From the NCBI RefSeq assembly GCF_004101245.1, contig NZ_SCIN01000003.1, positions 951,784 through 1,015,783 on the forward strand: 64,000 nt of DNA. The letters run 5' to 3'. Shown here piece after piece: positions 25,844 through 34,098 of the stretch (position 1 is the stretch's first letter; every line of letters starts with the position of its first letter). The position numbers and the translations under genes were made by a program. The stretch is from Sphingomonas sp. UV9 (GTDB taxonomy: Bacteria; Pseudomonadota; Alphaproteobacteria; Sphingomonadales; Sphingomonadaceae). The notes under the pieces were generated by a model. That model had not been told where the DNA came from. It saw nothing but the letters and a program-made list of their open reading frames with translations, and searched no databases.

Positions 25844-26347
25844 TCAGGACGGGGTTTTGGCCTGCGTCCGCGCCGCAGCCTGCTGGACGGGTGCGGCGAT
25901 CGGGACGCCGTAGCTCTTGAGGATGCGCGCGATCTCGGGACCTTCGCGGGCGAGCACCGCATCGACCTTGCCCAGCAGCGCCTTGTCCTTGCGGCGCACG
26001 CCCATCGAGATGTCGAAGACCATCGGCCATTGCCCGTCGTCGTTGACCGGCGTGACCTGTTCGATCCGCAGCGGCGTCTTGGCACGCGCCGCGAAATAGC
26101 CCGCGAGCGGACCCCAGACGACGCCGACGTCGATCGTGCCCGACGCGACCGCATCGATGATGGCCGCCGGCGGGTTGGGCTTGGCATAGTCGCCGTAGAG
26201 CATGAAGCCGCGGACGTTCTGCGTCATGCCGCGGCGGGCCATCGCGTGCGCGGGCGGGGTGTTCATCGCGTCGTCGCCGACCATCTGGATGCCGACCGTC
26301 GACTTGGCGAGACGGGGGTCGTCGAACGAGAGCGCGGCTATCCGCAC
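25844..26347 (-). pseudogene. Truncated XoxJ/MxaJ-like substrate-binding protein
   Basis: About 167 residues of the C-terminal half of a quinoprotein-dehydrogenase-associated periplasmic binding protein. Recognisable stretches are VGIQMVGDDAMNTPPAHAMA, VVWGPLAGYFAA and GQWPMVFDISMGVRRKD. Full-length family members have about 130 more residues, including the signal peptide, which are missing. The GTG at 26347 is only the first possible start after the break. The sequence stops matching at about 26340-26348, where the RND fragment begins on the other strand. In methanol and alcohol oxidation clusters this protein goes with a PQQ dehydrogenase and a cytochrome, neither of which is here. Confidence 0.8.
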
Positions 26348-27182
26348 GGTCGACGTGGTCGCGCGCTCGGGCGGTAGTGACCGGCTCGATCCCGCGCGGA
26401 TCGGCGATTACGTGCTGACCGGCAGCGAGGGCCAGCGCGTGCCCGTCAGCCAGCTCGGCAAGCTCGAAGTCCGCAGGGAGGATCCGATCCTGCAACGCCG
26501 TGACCGCCGGACGACGATCACGGTCCGCGGTGACATTGCCGACGGATTGCAGCCACCCGACATCTCGACCGCGATATTCGAAAAGTTCCAGCCGATCGTG
26601 AAGGCGCTGCCACCAAGCTACAGGATCGCGATGGCCGGATCGATCGAGGAAGCGGGCAAGGCCAATGCCGCGCTCGCGCCCATCTTCCCGATCATGATCG
26701 TGCTGATGATGATCGTGATCATCCTGCAGGTCCGCAGCCTGTCGGCGATGGCGATCGTGCTGCTGACCGCGCCGCTCGGGCCGATCGGGGTGGTGCCGAC
26801 ACTGCTGGTCACCGGCCAGCCGTTCGGCTTCAACCCGATCCTCGGGCTGATCGCGCTCGCCGGCATCCTGATGCGCAACACGCTGATCCTGATCGGCGAG
26901 ATACACGGTCACGAGAAGGAGGGCATGGATCCGTATCACGCGATCGTCGAGGCCACCGTGCAACGCTCCCGCCCGGTCATCCTGACCGCTATGGCGGCGG
27001 TGCTGGCGTTCGTGCCGCTGATCAGTTCGGTGTTCTGGGGATCGATGGCGGTGACGCTGATCGGCGGCACGCTGGGCGGCACGATCCTCACCCTGGTATT
27101 CCTGCCCGCGCTCTACGCGCTGTGGTTCCGGATAACGCCACTCGAGAACACGGAACCGTCAGCCACTCGGCGGCGGGGATAA
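26341..27182 (+). pseudogene. Truncated RND efflux pump, C-terminal fragment
   Basis: About 280 residues from the last third of an AcrB/MexF-type inner-membrane RND transporter (normally about 1,030 residues). The docking/porter part (QRVPVSQLGKLEVRREDPIL) is followed by five hydrophobic segments and the LVFLPALYALWF end, with a normal TAA stop. RNTLILIGEIHGHEKEG is the conserved loop between membrane helices. No start codon belongs to it. The open frame extends left to 26202, but that part is antisense to the XoxJ remnant. It is therefore a gene fragment at a rearrangement point. Confidence 0.85.
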
Positions 27183-27210
27183 CTAGCACTGAACGGCGGC
27201 TTATGGGTCC

Positions 27211-27233
27211 GCGCCGCTGTGAGCCAGCGGCGC
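27211..27233. other. Hairpin after the RND fragment
   Basis: Perfect inverted repeat GCGCCGCT / AGCGGCGC with a 7-nt loop, 28 bp after the RND fragment stop and before the convergent LysR gene end. There is no T tract. It is possibly a surviving transcription stop of the lost pump operon. Confidence 0.4.
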
Positions 27234-27339
27234 CTCGCGACCAAATGGCGCCATCCCGTCGTCCATTCTCCGGCGTCTGCTGTCTCTGAAGGCGGGCGTT
27301 GGGAACCAATCCTGATCTGAAATCTCGCAGCCTGTTTCA

Positions 27340-28233
27340 TCAGTTCCAGACCTCGTGCCTCGCTCGCTCGCGCATGGCGTTGATAAAGGCGCTGACCGAT
27401 GGCATCGCCGCGCGGCCGGCATCGTACAGCAGGTTCACCGGTATCGGTGCCGGTGCATGGTCCGCCAGCACCCTTACCAACCGGCCGGCGGCAATGGCTT
27501 CCGAAGACTGGTAGCTCAGTACATGGGCCAGCCCCAGTCCGCCCTCGGCCGCATCGATGGCGGCATCAACGGTATTCACGGTCAGACGCGGCACGACTTC
27601 GATCGAAGCATCGCCCATCGTGCCGAACTGCCAGGTGCTGCCCGTCCGAACGCCATTGCCGACGATACACATGTGGCGCTTCAGATCGTCCGGCGACACC
27701 GGGATGCCTCGGTCCGCCAGATAGGCCGGACTGGCTACGATCGTCTGTTGCACCGACCCGATCGACACGACGCGCAGCGCGCTGTCCGCGAGCGTGCCAA
27801 TTCGCACGGCCACGTCGATCCCCTCCTCGACGATGCGCACGTTCCGATCCAGCAGCAGCATGCGCGCGGTCAGGCAATCATGTTTCGCCAGAAGCGCGCC
27901 GACTACTGGCAGCACGTGCCTTCGACCGAACATCACAGGCGCCGTGACGTACAACTGCCCGCGTGGCGCCGATCGGCCACCCATGACCACCTGCTCGGCC
28001 TCGCGCAGATCGGCGAGGATCCTGCGCGCGCGGTCGAGAAACGCCGCGCCCTCGTGGGTCAGCGACACGGCCCGGGTGGAACGGTGGAACAACGTCACGC
28101 CAAGGTGCCGTTCAAGTGCCGCCACGGCACGTGTGATGACGGGCGGAGAGACGGCCAACGCTCGCGCCGCTGCGGCAAAGCCGCGCTGGTCGGCAACCGC
28201 AACGAAAGCGGTCAAGGTCTCGAACCGATCCAT
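27340..28233 (-). CDS. LysR family transcriptional regulator
   Basis: 297 residues from the ATG at 28233. The N-terminal winged helix-turn-helix (about 1-60) includes FVAVADQRGFAAAARALAVS and VAALERHLGVTLFHRSTR. The C-terminal periplasmic-binding-like effector domain (about 90-290) has the VRIGTLADSALRVV and GGLGLAHVLSYQ stretches seen in this subgroup. It is divergent from a three-gene operon (PNPOx-like, VOC, NTF2-like), which it probably controls from the 75-bp gap. The inducer is unknown. Confidence 0.92.
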   Translation of the reverse strand: MDRFETLTAFVAVADQRGFAAAARALAVSPPVITRAVAALERHLGVTLFHRSTRAVSLTHEGAAFLDRARRILADLREAEQVVMGGRSAPRGQLYVTAPVMFGRRHVLPVVGALLAKHDCLTARMLLLDRNVRIVEEGIDVAVRIGTLADSALRVVSIGSVQQTIVASPAYLADRGIPVSPDDLKRHMCIVGNGVRTGSTWQFGTMGDASIEVVPRLTVNTVDAAIDAAEGGLGLAHVLSYQSSEAIAAGRLVRVLADHAPAPIPVNLLYDAGRAAMPSVSAFINAMRERARHEVWN

Positions 28234-28278
28234 TATTCTCCAAACCGAAACAGTGAACGCCGATTGGCACGAATTATC

Positions 28279-28292
28279 ATTGCCTCCGCAAT
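28279..28292. promoter_or_regulatory. Candidate LysR binding site
   Basis: Perfect palindrome ATTGC-CTCC-GCAAT in the 75-bp gap between lysR and the divergent operon, about 16 bp before the next ATG. It contains the T-N(11)-A spacing of LysR boxes. Confidence 0.5.
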
Positions 28293-28308
28293 ATACTAGG
28301 TGCCGGAC

Positions 28309-28917
28309 ATGGCACAGACTTTCCTCCGCACGATGTTCGGCCCCGGCTCTCGCGCCTTGCAGGAGGCCGCTGGATCGCGCGCGTCCTACGCCCGGATGGA
28401 GGGCCAGGCCGGCGAGATCGATGTCCTTACTGAACGGGAACTGGAATTCATCGGAGCGCGCCACAGCTTCTACATGGCCAGCACCAGCGAGGACGGCTGG
28501 CCCTACATCCAGCATCGCGGTGGCCCGGCTGGATTCCTCCGGCAGCTATCCGGCAACCGTATCGGATTTGCCGACTATCGGGGCAACCGCCAGTATCTTT
28601 CGACGGCGAACGTTGCCGCCGATGACCGGGTGTCGTTGTTCCTGATGGACTATTCCGCCCGGCGCCGTCTCAAGATGATCGGTCACGCGCGCACCAGCAG
28701 AGACCCGGTCGACATCGCGGCTTTGATGACGCCGGGCTACGATGCCGAGCCGGAGCGGGCCTTCGTGATCGACATCGTCGGGTTCGACTGGAACTGCCCC
28801 CAACATATTCTTCCGCTCTTTTCTGAAGCGCAGATTGCAGGGGCCACCCGGCCGCTGAGGGACGAGCTTGCACAGTTGCGCGCTCGGGTTATAGAATTGG
28901 AGGGACTGCAATCATGA
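28309..28917 (+). CDS. Pyridoxamine 5'-phosphate oxidase family flavoprotein
   Basis: 202 residues from the ATG at 28309 (a GTG three codons earlier at 28300 is possible). The split-barrel FMN-binding fold is suggested by FIGARHSFYMASTSEDGWPY, HRGGPAGFLR and GNRQYLSTANVAADDRVSLF, which match the PNPOx-like family with a C-terminal helical tail. The substrate is unknown; such proteins often act on small stressors or serve as redox partners. The stop overlaps the next start (ATGA), so the three downstream genes form one unit divergent from lysR. Confidence 0.85.
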   Translation: MAQTFLRTMFGPGSRALQEAAGSRASYARMEGQAGEIDVLTERELEFIGARHSFYMASTSEDGWPYIQHRGGPAGFLRQLSGNRIGFADYRGNRQYLSTANVAADDRVSLFLMDYSARRRLKMIGHARTSRDPVDIAALMTPGYDAEPERAFVIDIVGFDWNCPQHILPLFSEAQIAGATRPLRDELAQLRARVIELEGLQS

Positions 28918-29324
28918 CCGATACGCTGACCTGCGGCGTCCATCATGTGGGCCTGACCGTCCCCGATCTGGAACAGGCGCGTGCATTCTTTTGCGACGTG
29001 CTGGGCTTCGAGATCGTCGGCGGTGTGCCGGACTATCCCTCGATCTTCATATCAGATGGCAAGGTGTTGCTGACGCTTTGGCGAGCGGCCAATCCCATGA
29101 CCGCGCGCGCCTTCGATCGCCGTGCCAATATCGGCCTGCACCATCTGTCGCTCGCTGTCGCAGACGACCATGCGCTGGACGAAGCATGGAAGAAAATCAG
29201 CTCCCATCCCGAAGTTATCGTCGACGCCGCACCAAGCCAAATCCGCGCGGGATCGGCGACGCGCCACTTCCTTGTATTCATTCCCGGTGGCATCCGCCTG
29301 GAATTGGCCACACCTTTTGCGTGA
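28914..29324 (+). CDS. VOC superfamily (glyoxalase/dioxygenase-like) protein
   Basis: 136 residues. Two beta-alpha-beta-beta-beta modules are seen: HHVGLTVPDLEQARAFFCDV begins the first, and LHHLSLAVADDHALDEAWKK the second. Metal ligands are probably His from HHVGLTV and HHLSLAV and the Glu in GIRLELA near the end. The reaction is unknown; glyoxalase, dioxygenase or resistance protein are all possible. It overlaps the PNPOx-like gene by 4 nt. Confidence 0.88.
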   Translation: MTDTLTCGVHHVGLTVPDLEQARAFFCDVLGFEIVGGVPDYPSIFISDGKVLLTLWRAANPMTARAFDRRANIGLHHLSLAVADDHALDEAWKKISSHPEVIVDAAPSQIRAGSATRHFLVFIPGGIRLELATPFA

Positions 29325-29343
29325 CCCTGAAAGGACAACGCCC

Positions 29344-29808
29344 ATGTCTCGCCCGCCGCTGCCCCCCTTCACCCGAGAGACGGCCCTTCAAAAAGTGCGT
29401 GCCGCTGAAGACGGCTGGAACGGCCGCGATCCCTCGCGGGTCGCGCTTGCCTACTCGCCGGATAGCGTTTGGCGAAACCGCTCGGACTTCCTGCAGGGGC
29501 GGGACGCAATCGTCGCATTCCTTACCGGCAAGTGGCAGCGCGAACTCGACTATCGCCTGGTCAAGGGGCTCTGGGCACATGACGGCAATCGGATCGCCGT
29601 GCGCTTCGCCTACGAATGGCGTGACGAGGAGGGAAACTGGTTCAGATCCTATGGGAATGAGAACTGGGAATTCGCCACCGATGGGCTGATGACGCGCCGG
29701 ATCGCCAGCATCAACGATGTGGCGATCGCCGAAAGTGAGCGGCTGCTGCACTGGCCGCTCGGTCCACGCCCGGACGGCCATCCGGGACTGCAGGAGCTGG
29801 GACTTTGA
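29344..29808 (+). CDS. NTF2-like protein (DUF1348 family)
   Basis: 154 residues from the ATG at 29344, with AAAGGA about 9 nt before. The NTF2-like cone fold is suggested by KVRAAEDGWNGRDPSRVALA, WRNRSDFLQGRDAIVAFLTG and FAYEWRDEEGNWFRSYGNEN WEF. This small family of about 155 residues is often found with VOC and flavin proteins under LysR or TetR control. The function is unknown. It is the last gene of the operon that starts at 28309. Confidence 0.85.
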   Translation: MSRPPLPPFTRETALQKVRAAEDGWNGRDPSRVALAYSPDSVWRNRSDFLQGRDAIVAFLTGKWQRELDYRLVKGLWAHDGNRIAVRFAYEWRDEEGNWFRSYGNENWEFATDGLMTRRIASINDVAIAESERLLHWPLGPRPDGHPGLQELGL

Positions 29809-30223
29809 GCGCGACTTTGCCCAGCGGATGAAGAACGCGACCGGTATCATCAGACTGATGCCGACCTGTTGCTTTGGTGTACGACGATCGAGCGGCTTCA
29901 GCAGGTCTGTTGATTTCAACAACTGAGCTTGCTTCATCCCAAGCATTGCGGTTTGCGAAAGGCGCTATTCGGTTTGCGGAATTGCAGAAGGCCCAAGACT
30001 CGCGGGTCTGACACGATTGCCTGGCAAAAAATTCGTGATCCGGGGAAGCTGTTGGGGCAGCTCGATCGCGCCTATCGAGTTGCGAGGTGACGAAATCCGC
30101 CCAGAGCATTGGGCTTTTTGTACCGATAACAGATGTTTCGGTCAGCGAGGGTCGAGAGGTGTCTTGTTCAACAGACATCGAGCTAACGGGGCACTCCTGT
30201 CTTTCAGTACGCACCATTCGAAG
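29809..30223. other. Non-coding gap of 415 bp
   Basis: Between the NTF2-like gene and the convergent TetR gene. The open frames here are short or antisense extensions without a recognisable product. I see no clear terminator, tRNA or repeat family member. Confidence 0.5.
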
Positions 30224-30841
30224 TCAGGTGCGTGAACTGCGGCGGTTCTCGTCCCAGGCTGCCATTGCGTGCTTGATCCCTGATCGTATGGCGTTTGCGG
30301 GTACCGCGTCTCGCGCTTGTATCGAAATACCCAGCATGAGTCCGTCGTACAGCGCGACCAACCCTGCGACATCTGTGGTGAGATCGAGATCGCCCGCGCT
30401 AACGCCTGCAGTGATACACCGGTGCATCGCCTTGCGCGTGACGTCGCGTTCGGACCGGGTCAGCGCCCGGATCGGCTCGCTTGCCTCGGACGAGATCATT
30501 GCGGACAAGGTGACCATGCAACCGGTGGGATGGGCAAGGTCGGTCTGTACCGCGACCGACGCCAACAACGCCTGTTCCAGCCGTGCGCGCGGCGGCAATC
30601 GTTCGTCGTCGAGCGCTTCGACGATGCTGCCATGCCGGTCCAGGTACCGCGCCAGCGTTTCCCGATACAGCGCTTCCTTCGAGCCGAACGCCGCGTAGAA
30701 ACTCGCCGACGAGATGTCGCCCATCGCGTGACGCAGCGTCAGCAGCGACGCGCCTTCATAGCCGTGCTCCCAGAACAGGTGCATCGCGCTGTCCAGCGCC
30801 GCATCCCGGTCGAACCCACGCGGTCGTCCGCTCCGTGCCAT
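30224..30841 (-). CDS. TetR family transcriptional regulator
   Basis: 205 residues. The N-terminal helix-turn-helix (about 8-55) is GRPRGFDRDAALDSAMHLFW then GYEGASLLTLRHAMG and SASFYAAFGSKEALY. The C-terminal domain matches TetR proteins of the AcrR-like type. It is divergent from an MFS exporter and an alcohol dehydrogenase. Two copies of the same palindrome flank the predicted promoter of those genes, so it very likely represses them and itself. Confidence 0.92.
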   Translation of the reverse strand: MARSGRPRGFDRDAALDSAMHLFWEHGYEGASLLTLRHAMGDISSASFYAAFGSKEALYRETLARYLDRHGSIVEALDDERLPPRARLEQALLASVAVQTDLAHPTGCMVTLSAMISSEASEPIRALTRSERDVTRKAMHRCITAGVSAGDLDLTTDVAGLVALYDGLMLGISIQARDAVPANAIRSGIKHAMAAWDENRRSSRT

Positions 30842-30861
30842 AAGTCTCCGCTCCTGACGTT

Positions 30862-30879
30862 ATGGATTAATCGATCCAT
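30862..30879. promoter_or_regulatory. Candidate TetR operator 1
   Basis: ATGGAT-TAATCG-ATCCAT, inverted arms of 6 bp. It is shared with the second site at 30916 (common core TGGATNNNTCGATCCA). It lies 20 bp before the TetR start codon and upstream of the -35 element of the MFS promoter. Confidence 0.75.
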
Positions 30880-30885
30880 TATTCG

Positions 30886-30914
30886 TTGACAAGCGGGCTT
30901 CGGTCATCGAATGC
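30886..30914 (+). promoter_or_regulatory. Predicted promoter of the MFS gene
   Basis: TTGACA at 30886-30891, 17-bp spacer, GAATGC at 30909-30914 (a weak -10). It lies between the two operator copies. It would place the transcript start near 30921, after the ATG at 30911, which is a reason to reject that ATG as the start of the MFS gene. Confidence 0.45.
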
Positions 30915-30915
30915 A

Positions 30916-30933
30916 CTGGATCAGTCGATCCAG
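30916..30933. promoter_or_regulatory. Candidate TetR operator 2
   Basis: CTGGAT-CAGTCG-ATCCAG, the same architecture as operator 1. The centres are 54 bp apart. It would block transcription of the MFS gene from just downstream of its -10 element. Confidence 0.75.
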
Positions 30934-30946
30934 AAGTGAGTGTTGC

Positions 30947-32149
30947 GTGCGTCCAAAATCGATTCCGACCGAAGCCGGCGCGAGCGAGACGCTGCCGATC
31001 TCCGCGCTGCTGGCGCTGGCGATGACCGGCTTCACCGCGATCCTGACCGAGACGCTGCCTGCCGGGCTGTTGCCGCATATCGCAGCGGGGCTGGACGTAT
31101 CGGAGTCGCTCGCCGGGCAGACGATCACCGTCTATGCCGTCGGCTCCTTGCTCGCGGCGATCCCGCTGACGCTGTACACGCAAGGGTGGCGCCGCAAGCC
31201 GACGTTGCTGGTCGCGATTTTCGGCTTCCTGATCTTCAACTGCGTAACGGCCGTATCGACGTCCTACGCGCTGACGCTGGTCGCGCGGTTCATGGGCGGG
31301 GTCGCCGCGGGCCTCGGTTGGGGGATCATCGCCGGGTATGCGCGGCGGATGGTCGTCGCGCCGTTGCGCGGCAAGGCGCTCGCGATCGCGATGGTCGGTA
31401 CGCCGCTCGCGCTGTCGATCGGCGTGCCCCTCGGGGCGATGCTGGGCACGACGCTTGGCTGGCGGATGGCGTTCTGGCTCATGTCGCTCACCACGCTCGG
31501 CCTGATCGGCTGGGTGATGTGGCAGGTGCCGGATTTCCCCGGACAGCCCGCCGAGCAGCGATTGTCGATCGCGCGCGTGTTCCGCACGCCGGGCGTGCGG
31601 ACCGTGCTCGTCACGCTGTTCGCGTGGATCACCGGCCACAACATCCTCTATACCTATATCGCGCCGATCGCTGCGCTGTCGGGCGTGCAGGGCAGGCTCG
31701 ATCTCGTGCTGCTCGGGTTCGGACTTGCCGCGCTGGTTGGCATCTGGGTCACGGGCGTGCTGATCGATCGGGCGTTGCGGCCACTCGTGCTCGTCAGCCT
31801 GGCGGTGTTCGCGGCCGTTTCGTTGGCCTTCGGGCTGTTTGCGGCGATCCGGGAGGTGACGATCGTTGCGACGATTCTGTGGGGGCTGTCGTTCGGCGGT
31901 GCCGCGACTCAGCTTCAGACGGCGCTTGCCGATGCGGCCGGAGAGGGCGTCGATCTGGCGAACGCGATGCTGACGACGGTATGGAACGGCGCGATCGCCG
32001 CGGGCGGGATCGTCGGCGGCGTGCTGCTCGATCATCTGGGTGCAGGGTCGCTCGCTTGGGCGGTCCTTGTGCCGACGCTGATCGCCCTGGTGCTCGCGTC
32101 CCGCGCAAGCCGTCACGCCTTCAAGCCCGGCCCACGGGCGTTCGACTGA
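30947..32149 (+). CDS. MFS transporter, DHA1-type drug/sugar efflux
   Basis: 400 residues from GTG 30947. Twelve hydrophobic segments are apparent. The MFS motif A-like loop is degenerate (YTQGWRRKPTLLVAI), and motif C-like glycine-rich segments are present (VGTPLALSIGVPLGAML). It is an inner-membrane proton-coupled exporter of the type that includes arabinose/chloramphenicol efflux proteins. The ATG at 30911 is also in frame, but it lies upstream of the predicted transcript start and a candidate operator lies between it and the GTG, so the GTG is preferred. The alcohol dehydrogenase gene follows 38 bp later. Confidence 0.87.
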   Translation: MRPKSIPTEAGASETLPISALLALAMTGFTAILTETLPAGLLPHIAAGLDVSESLAGQTITVYAVGSLLAAIPLTLYTQGWRRKPTLLVAIFGFLIFNCVTAVSTSYALTLVARFMGGVAAGLGWGIIAGYARRMVVAPLRGKALAIAMVGTPLALSIGVPLGAMLGTTLGWRMAFWLMSLTTLGLIGWVMWQVPDFPGQPAEQRLSIARVFRTPGVRTVLVTLFAWITGHNILYTYIAPIAALSGVQGRLDLVLLGFGLAALVGIWVTGVLIDRALRPLVLVSLAVFAAVSLAFGLFAAIREVTIVATILWGLSFGGAATQLQTALADAAGEGVDLANAMLTTVWNGAIAAGGIVGGVLLDHLGAGSLAWAVLVPTLIALVLASRASRHAFKPGPRAFD

Positions 32150-32187
32150 CGCACCCGTCACGCAATCAATCAACGCAGGAGATTTCG

Positions 32188-33201
32188 ATGAAAGCCTATC
32201 ATATCGGCGCCCAGGACGGCATCGACGCGCTCGTCGCGGCGACCCGCCCCGAACCCGTTGCGGGCCCCGGCGAAGCGCTGGTCGCCCCGCGCCTCGTCGG
32301 CCTTATCAGCCGCGACGTTCAACTGCTGCGCGGCACCTACGGTCCTCGCCAGTCGGAGACCCGCATTCCGATGTCCGAAGGCGTCGGCGAAGTCGTCGCG
32401 ATCGGAGAGGGCGTGACCGGGATCGCGGTCGGCGACCGTGTCGTCTGCGGCCATTTCGCGAGCTGGCTGGACGGTGCGTTCCGCGCGGACGTATTTGCGC
32501 ACGATATCGGCATCACGCATGACGGCTGGCTGGCCGAGCGCATCGTCCTGCCCGCCGCCGCCTTGATCCGCGTGCCCGACTCACTGGCCGACGCGGATGT
32601 CGCAGGGCTCGCCTCCGCAGCGTTGACGGCCTGGAACGCGCTGGTCGAGATATGCGGCGTCAAGCCCGGCGACACCGTGCTGTGCCTCGGCACCGGCAGC
32701 GTCTCGCTGGCGGCGCTCAAGATCGCCAAGGCGCGTGGCGCGCGGGTGGCGATTACCTCGTCCCATGATGCCAAACTCGAGACGGCGCGTACGCTCGGTG
32801 CGGACATCACGATCAACTACCGGACTTCCCCCGATTGGGCGGCTGAGGTCATCGCGCAGACTAACGGCAAGGGGGCCGACATCGTGATCGAAACCGGCGG
32901 CGTCGATACGCTGGGACAGTCTATCGCAGCGGCCGCGGCCAACGCGCGGATCATCGTCATCGGCGTGTCGACAGGCGAGGGGCCGGCGATCCCCGATTAC
33001 CTGTCGCTCATCCTGAAGAACGTGACGATCCGCGGCATCGCCAACGGCAGTCGCGCGATGTTCGTCGACCTGCTCGACGCAATGGTCGCGAACGGGATGA
33101 CGACCGTCGTGGACCGGACATTCGCCTTTGACGATGCGCCGGACGCCGTCCGCTACTTCGCCGCCGCCGGACACCTCGGCAAGGTCATGATCGCGTTCTG
33201 A
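32188..33201 (+). CDS. Zinc-type alcohol dehydrogenase family oxidoreductase
   Basis: 337 residues from the ATG at 32188 with AGGAG 7 nt before. This is the MDR superfamily. The N-terminal GroES-like domain is followed by a Rossmann domain with CLGTGSVSLAALKIAK at about 167-182. The usual catalytic Cys and His near residue 38-60 are replaced (GLISRDVQLLRGTYGPRQ, then SEGVGEV), so a zinc-free quinone-reductase-like enzyme is likely. Adaptation to the same inducer as the MFS pump is suggested by the shared operon. Confidence 0.9.
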   Translation: MKAYHIGAQDGIDALVAATRPEPVAGPGEALVAPRLVGLISRDVQLLRGTYGPRQSETRIPMSEGVGEVVAIGEGVTGIAVGDRVVCGHFASWLDGAFRADVFAHDIGITHDGWLAERIVLPAAALIRVPDSLADADVAGLASAALTAWNALVEICGVKPGDTVLCLGTGSVSLAALKIAKARGARVAITSSHDAKLETARTLGADITINYRTSPDWAAEVIAQTNGKGADIVIETGGVDTLGQSIAAAAANARIIVIGVSTGEGPAIPDYLSLILKNVTIRGIANGSRAMFVDLLDAMVANGMTTVVDRTFAFDDAPDAVRYFAAAGHLGKVMIAF

Positions 33202-34098
33202 CCGCGCTCGGGCAGCGGACAGCTTGCGAATGGCCGCGCAAGCTTCCGCTCTGTCCTTGCGATCGGCGGGCGACTCTCTCGCCGCGGCCAACCGCGATTC
33301 TCTAAACCGTGATGGCGGAATAGCGCCCGGTTTACAGGGAAAAGTCTCCCACCCGGAGGCTTTGGTAAGCCGAGGCTGGAGCGCGGCAATCATCGTCGGT
33401 TCGGGTATAAGGCTGTGCATAGTGCCGCGGTTTTAGGACCCTCTCTCCACCATTTATTCCTGACATCGCTGGATAAGTTTCCCTGGGGTGCTGCCATGCG
33501 CGACCGCAATTGCGCGTTTGTCGGTATGTCGGTGGACAACCGTTTCTGCGCGCACCCGCCGATCCCGTCACGGGTACGAATGTCAGAATCCAGACTTGCA
33601 AGGCGGGGTTTCTATTCGGCTTCGGCTACTGTCGGTAAATCAACAGAGTGGCGTGGTAATTGTAAGCGGCCGCGCAGCGCAGTGTAGCCAAAGCATAGAA
33701 TGCCCAAAGAACTAGGCCGGACAAGCAAACGCCCGGGCCGTTGCCGACCCGGGCGCCTGCGTGACGATCGCTCGTCAGCCCCCATTTTTGTGCTTTCGCT
33801 CAACACCTTTGGTGCGGCGTAAAAGCAGTCCCCGAACCACGGCCGTTGCCTGTGTCTCAGCGAGGTTTTTGCTAGTTATATGAGCGGGCTTTGTCACGGT
33901 ATTTGCGCGTGCGGCGGCACGATTGGATAAGCCCTGTGGCGATTGCGCAACATACCAATCTAGCCATCGGGTGAGATCATCCCCATCTCCTCCACATGCG
34001 GGCGCTGCCGTACGCGGCTGTCGCGCACGTGTTGCCTCGCGCGGGTGCGCGTCCTAGAGCCGAAGGACTGTTTCCCTAACGAACGAACCCGGCCGCCC
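33202..34098. other. Non-coding gap of about 0.9 kb
   Basis: The largest gap in the window. I find no convincing protein gene on either strand; the short open frames have no recognisable product. It is slightly less GC-rich than the flanks. The one structured element is the hairpin at 33730-33757. I checked for tRNA, tmRNA, RNase P and SRP RNA hallmarks and saw none. Confidence 0.5.
33730..33757. other. Strong hairpin in the large gap
   Basis: Perfect 8-bp inverted repeat CGCCCGGG / CCCGGGCG with a loop of about 12 nt. On the minus strand it is followed by TTTGCTTG, a weak T tract. It is possibly a terminator for an unrecognised small transcript on either strand. Confidence 0.45.

Noticed and set aside
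25815..26963. Upstream extension of the pseudoazurin frame by about 380 codons
   Set aside because: The extension is antisense or out of frame to the XoxJ-like and RND fragments and has no start with homology; the signal peptide marks the real N-terminus.
29711..30217. Minus-strand frame of 168 codons
   Set aside because: It overlaps the end of the NTF2-like gene and has no recognisable product or start signal.
30940..32187. Upstream extension of the alcohol dehydrogenase to one 753-residue protein
   Set aside because: The extra 416 codons are a frame shadow of the MFS gene; AGGAG plus ATG at 32188 marks the true start.
33415..33687. Plus-strand frame of 90 codons in the large gap
   Set aside because: No ribosome site, no family, mixed composition, and an overlapping open frame on the other strand of equal quality.
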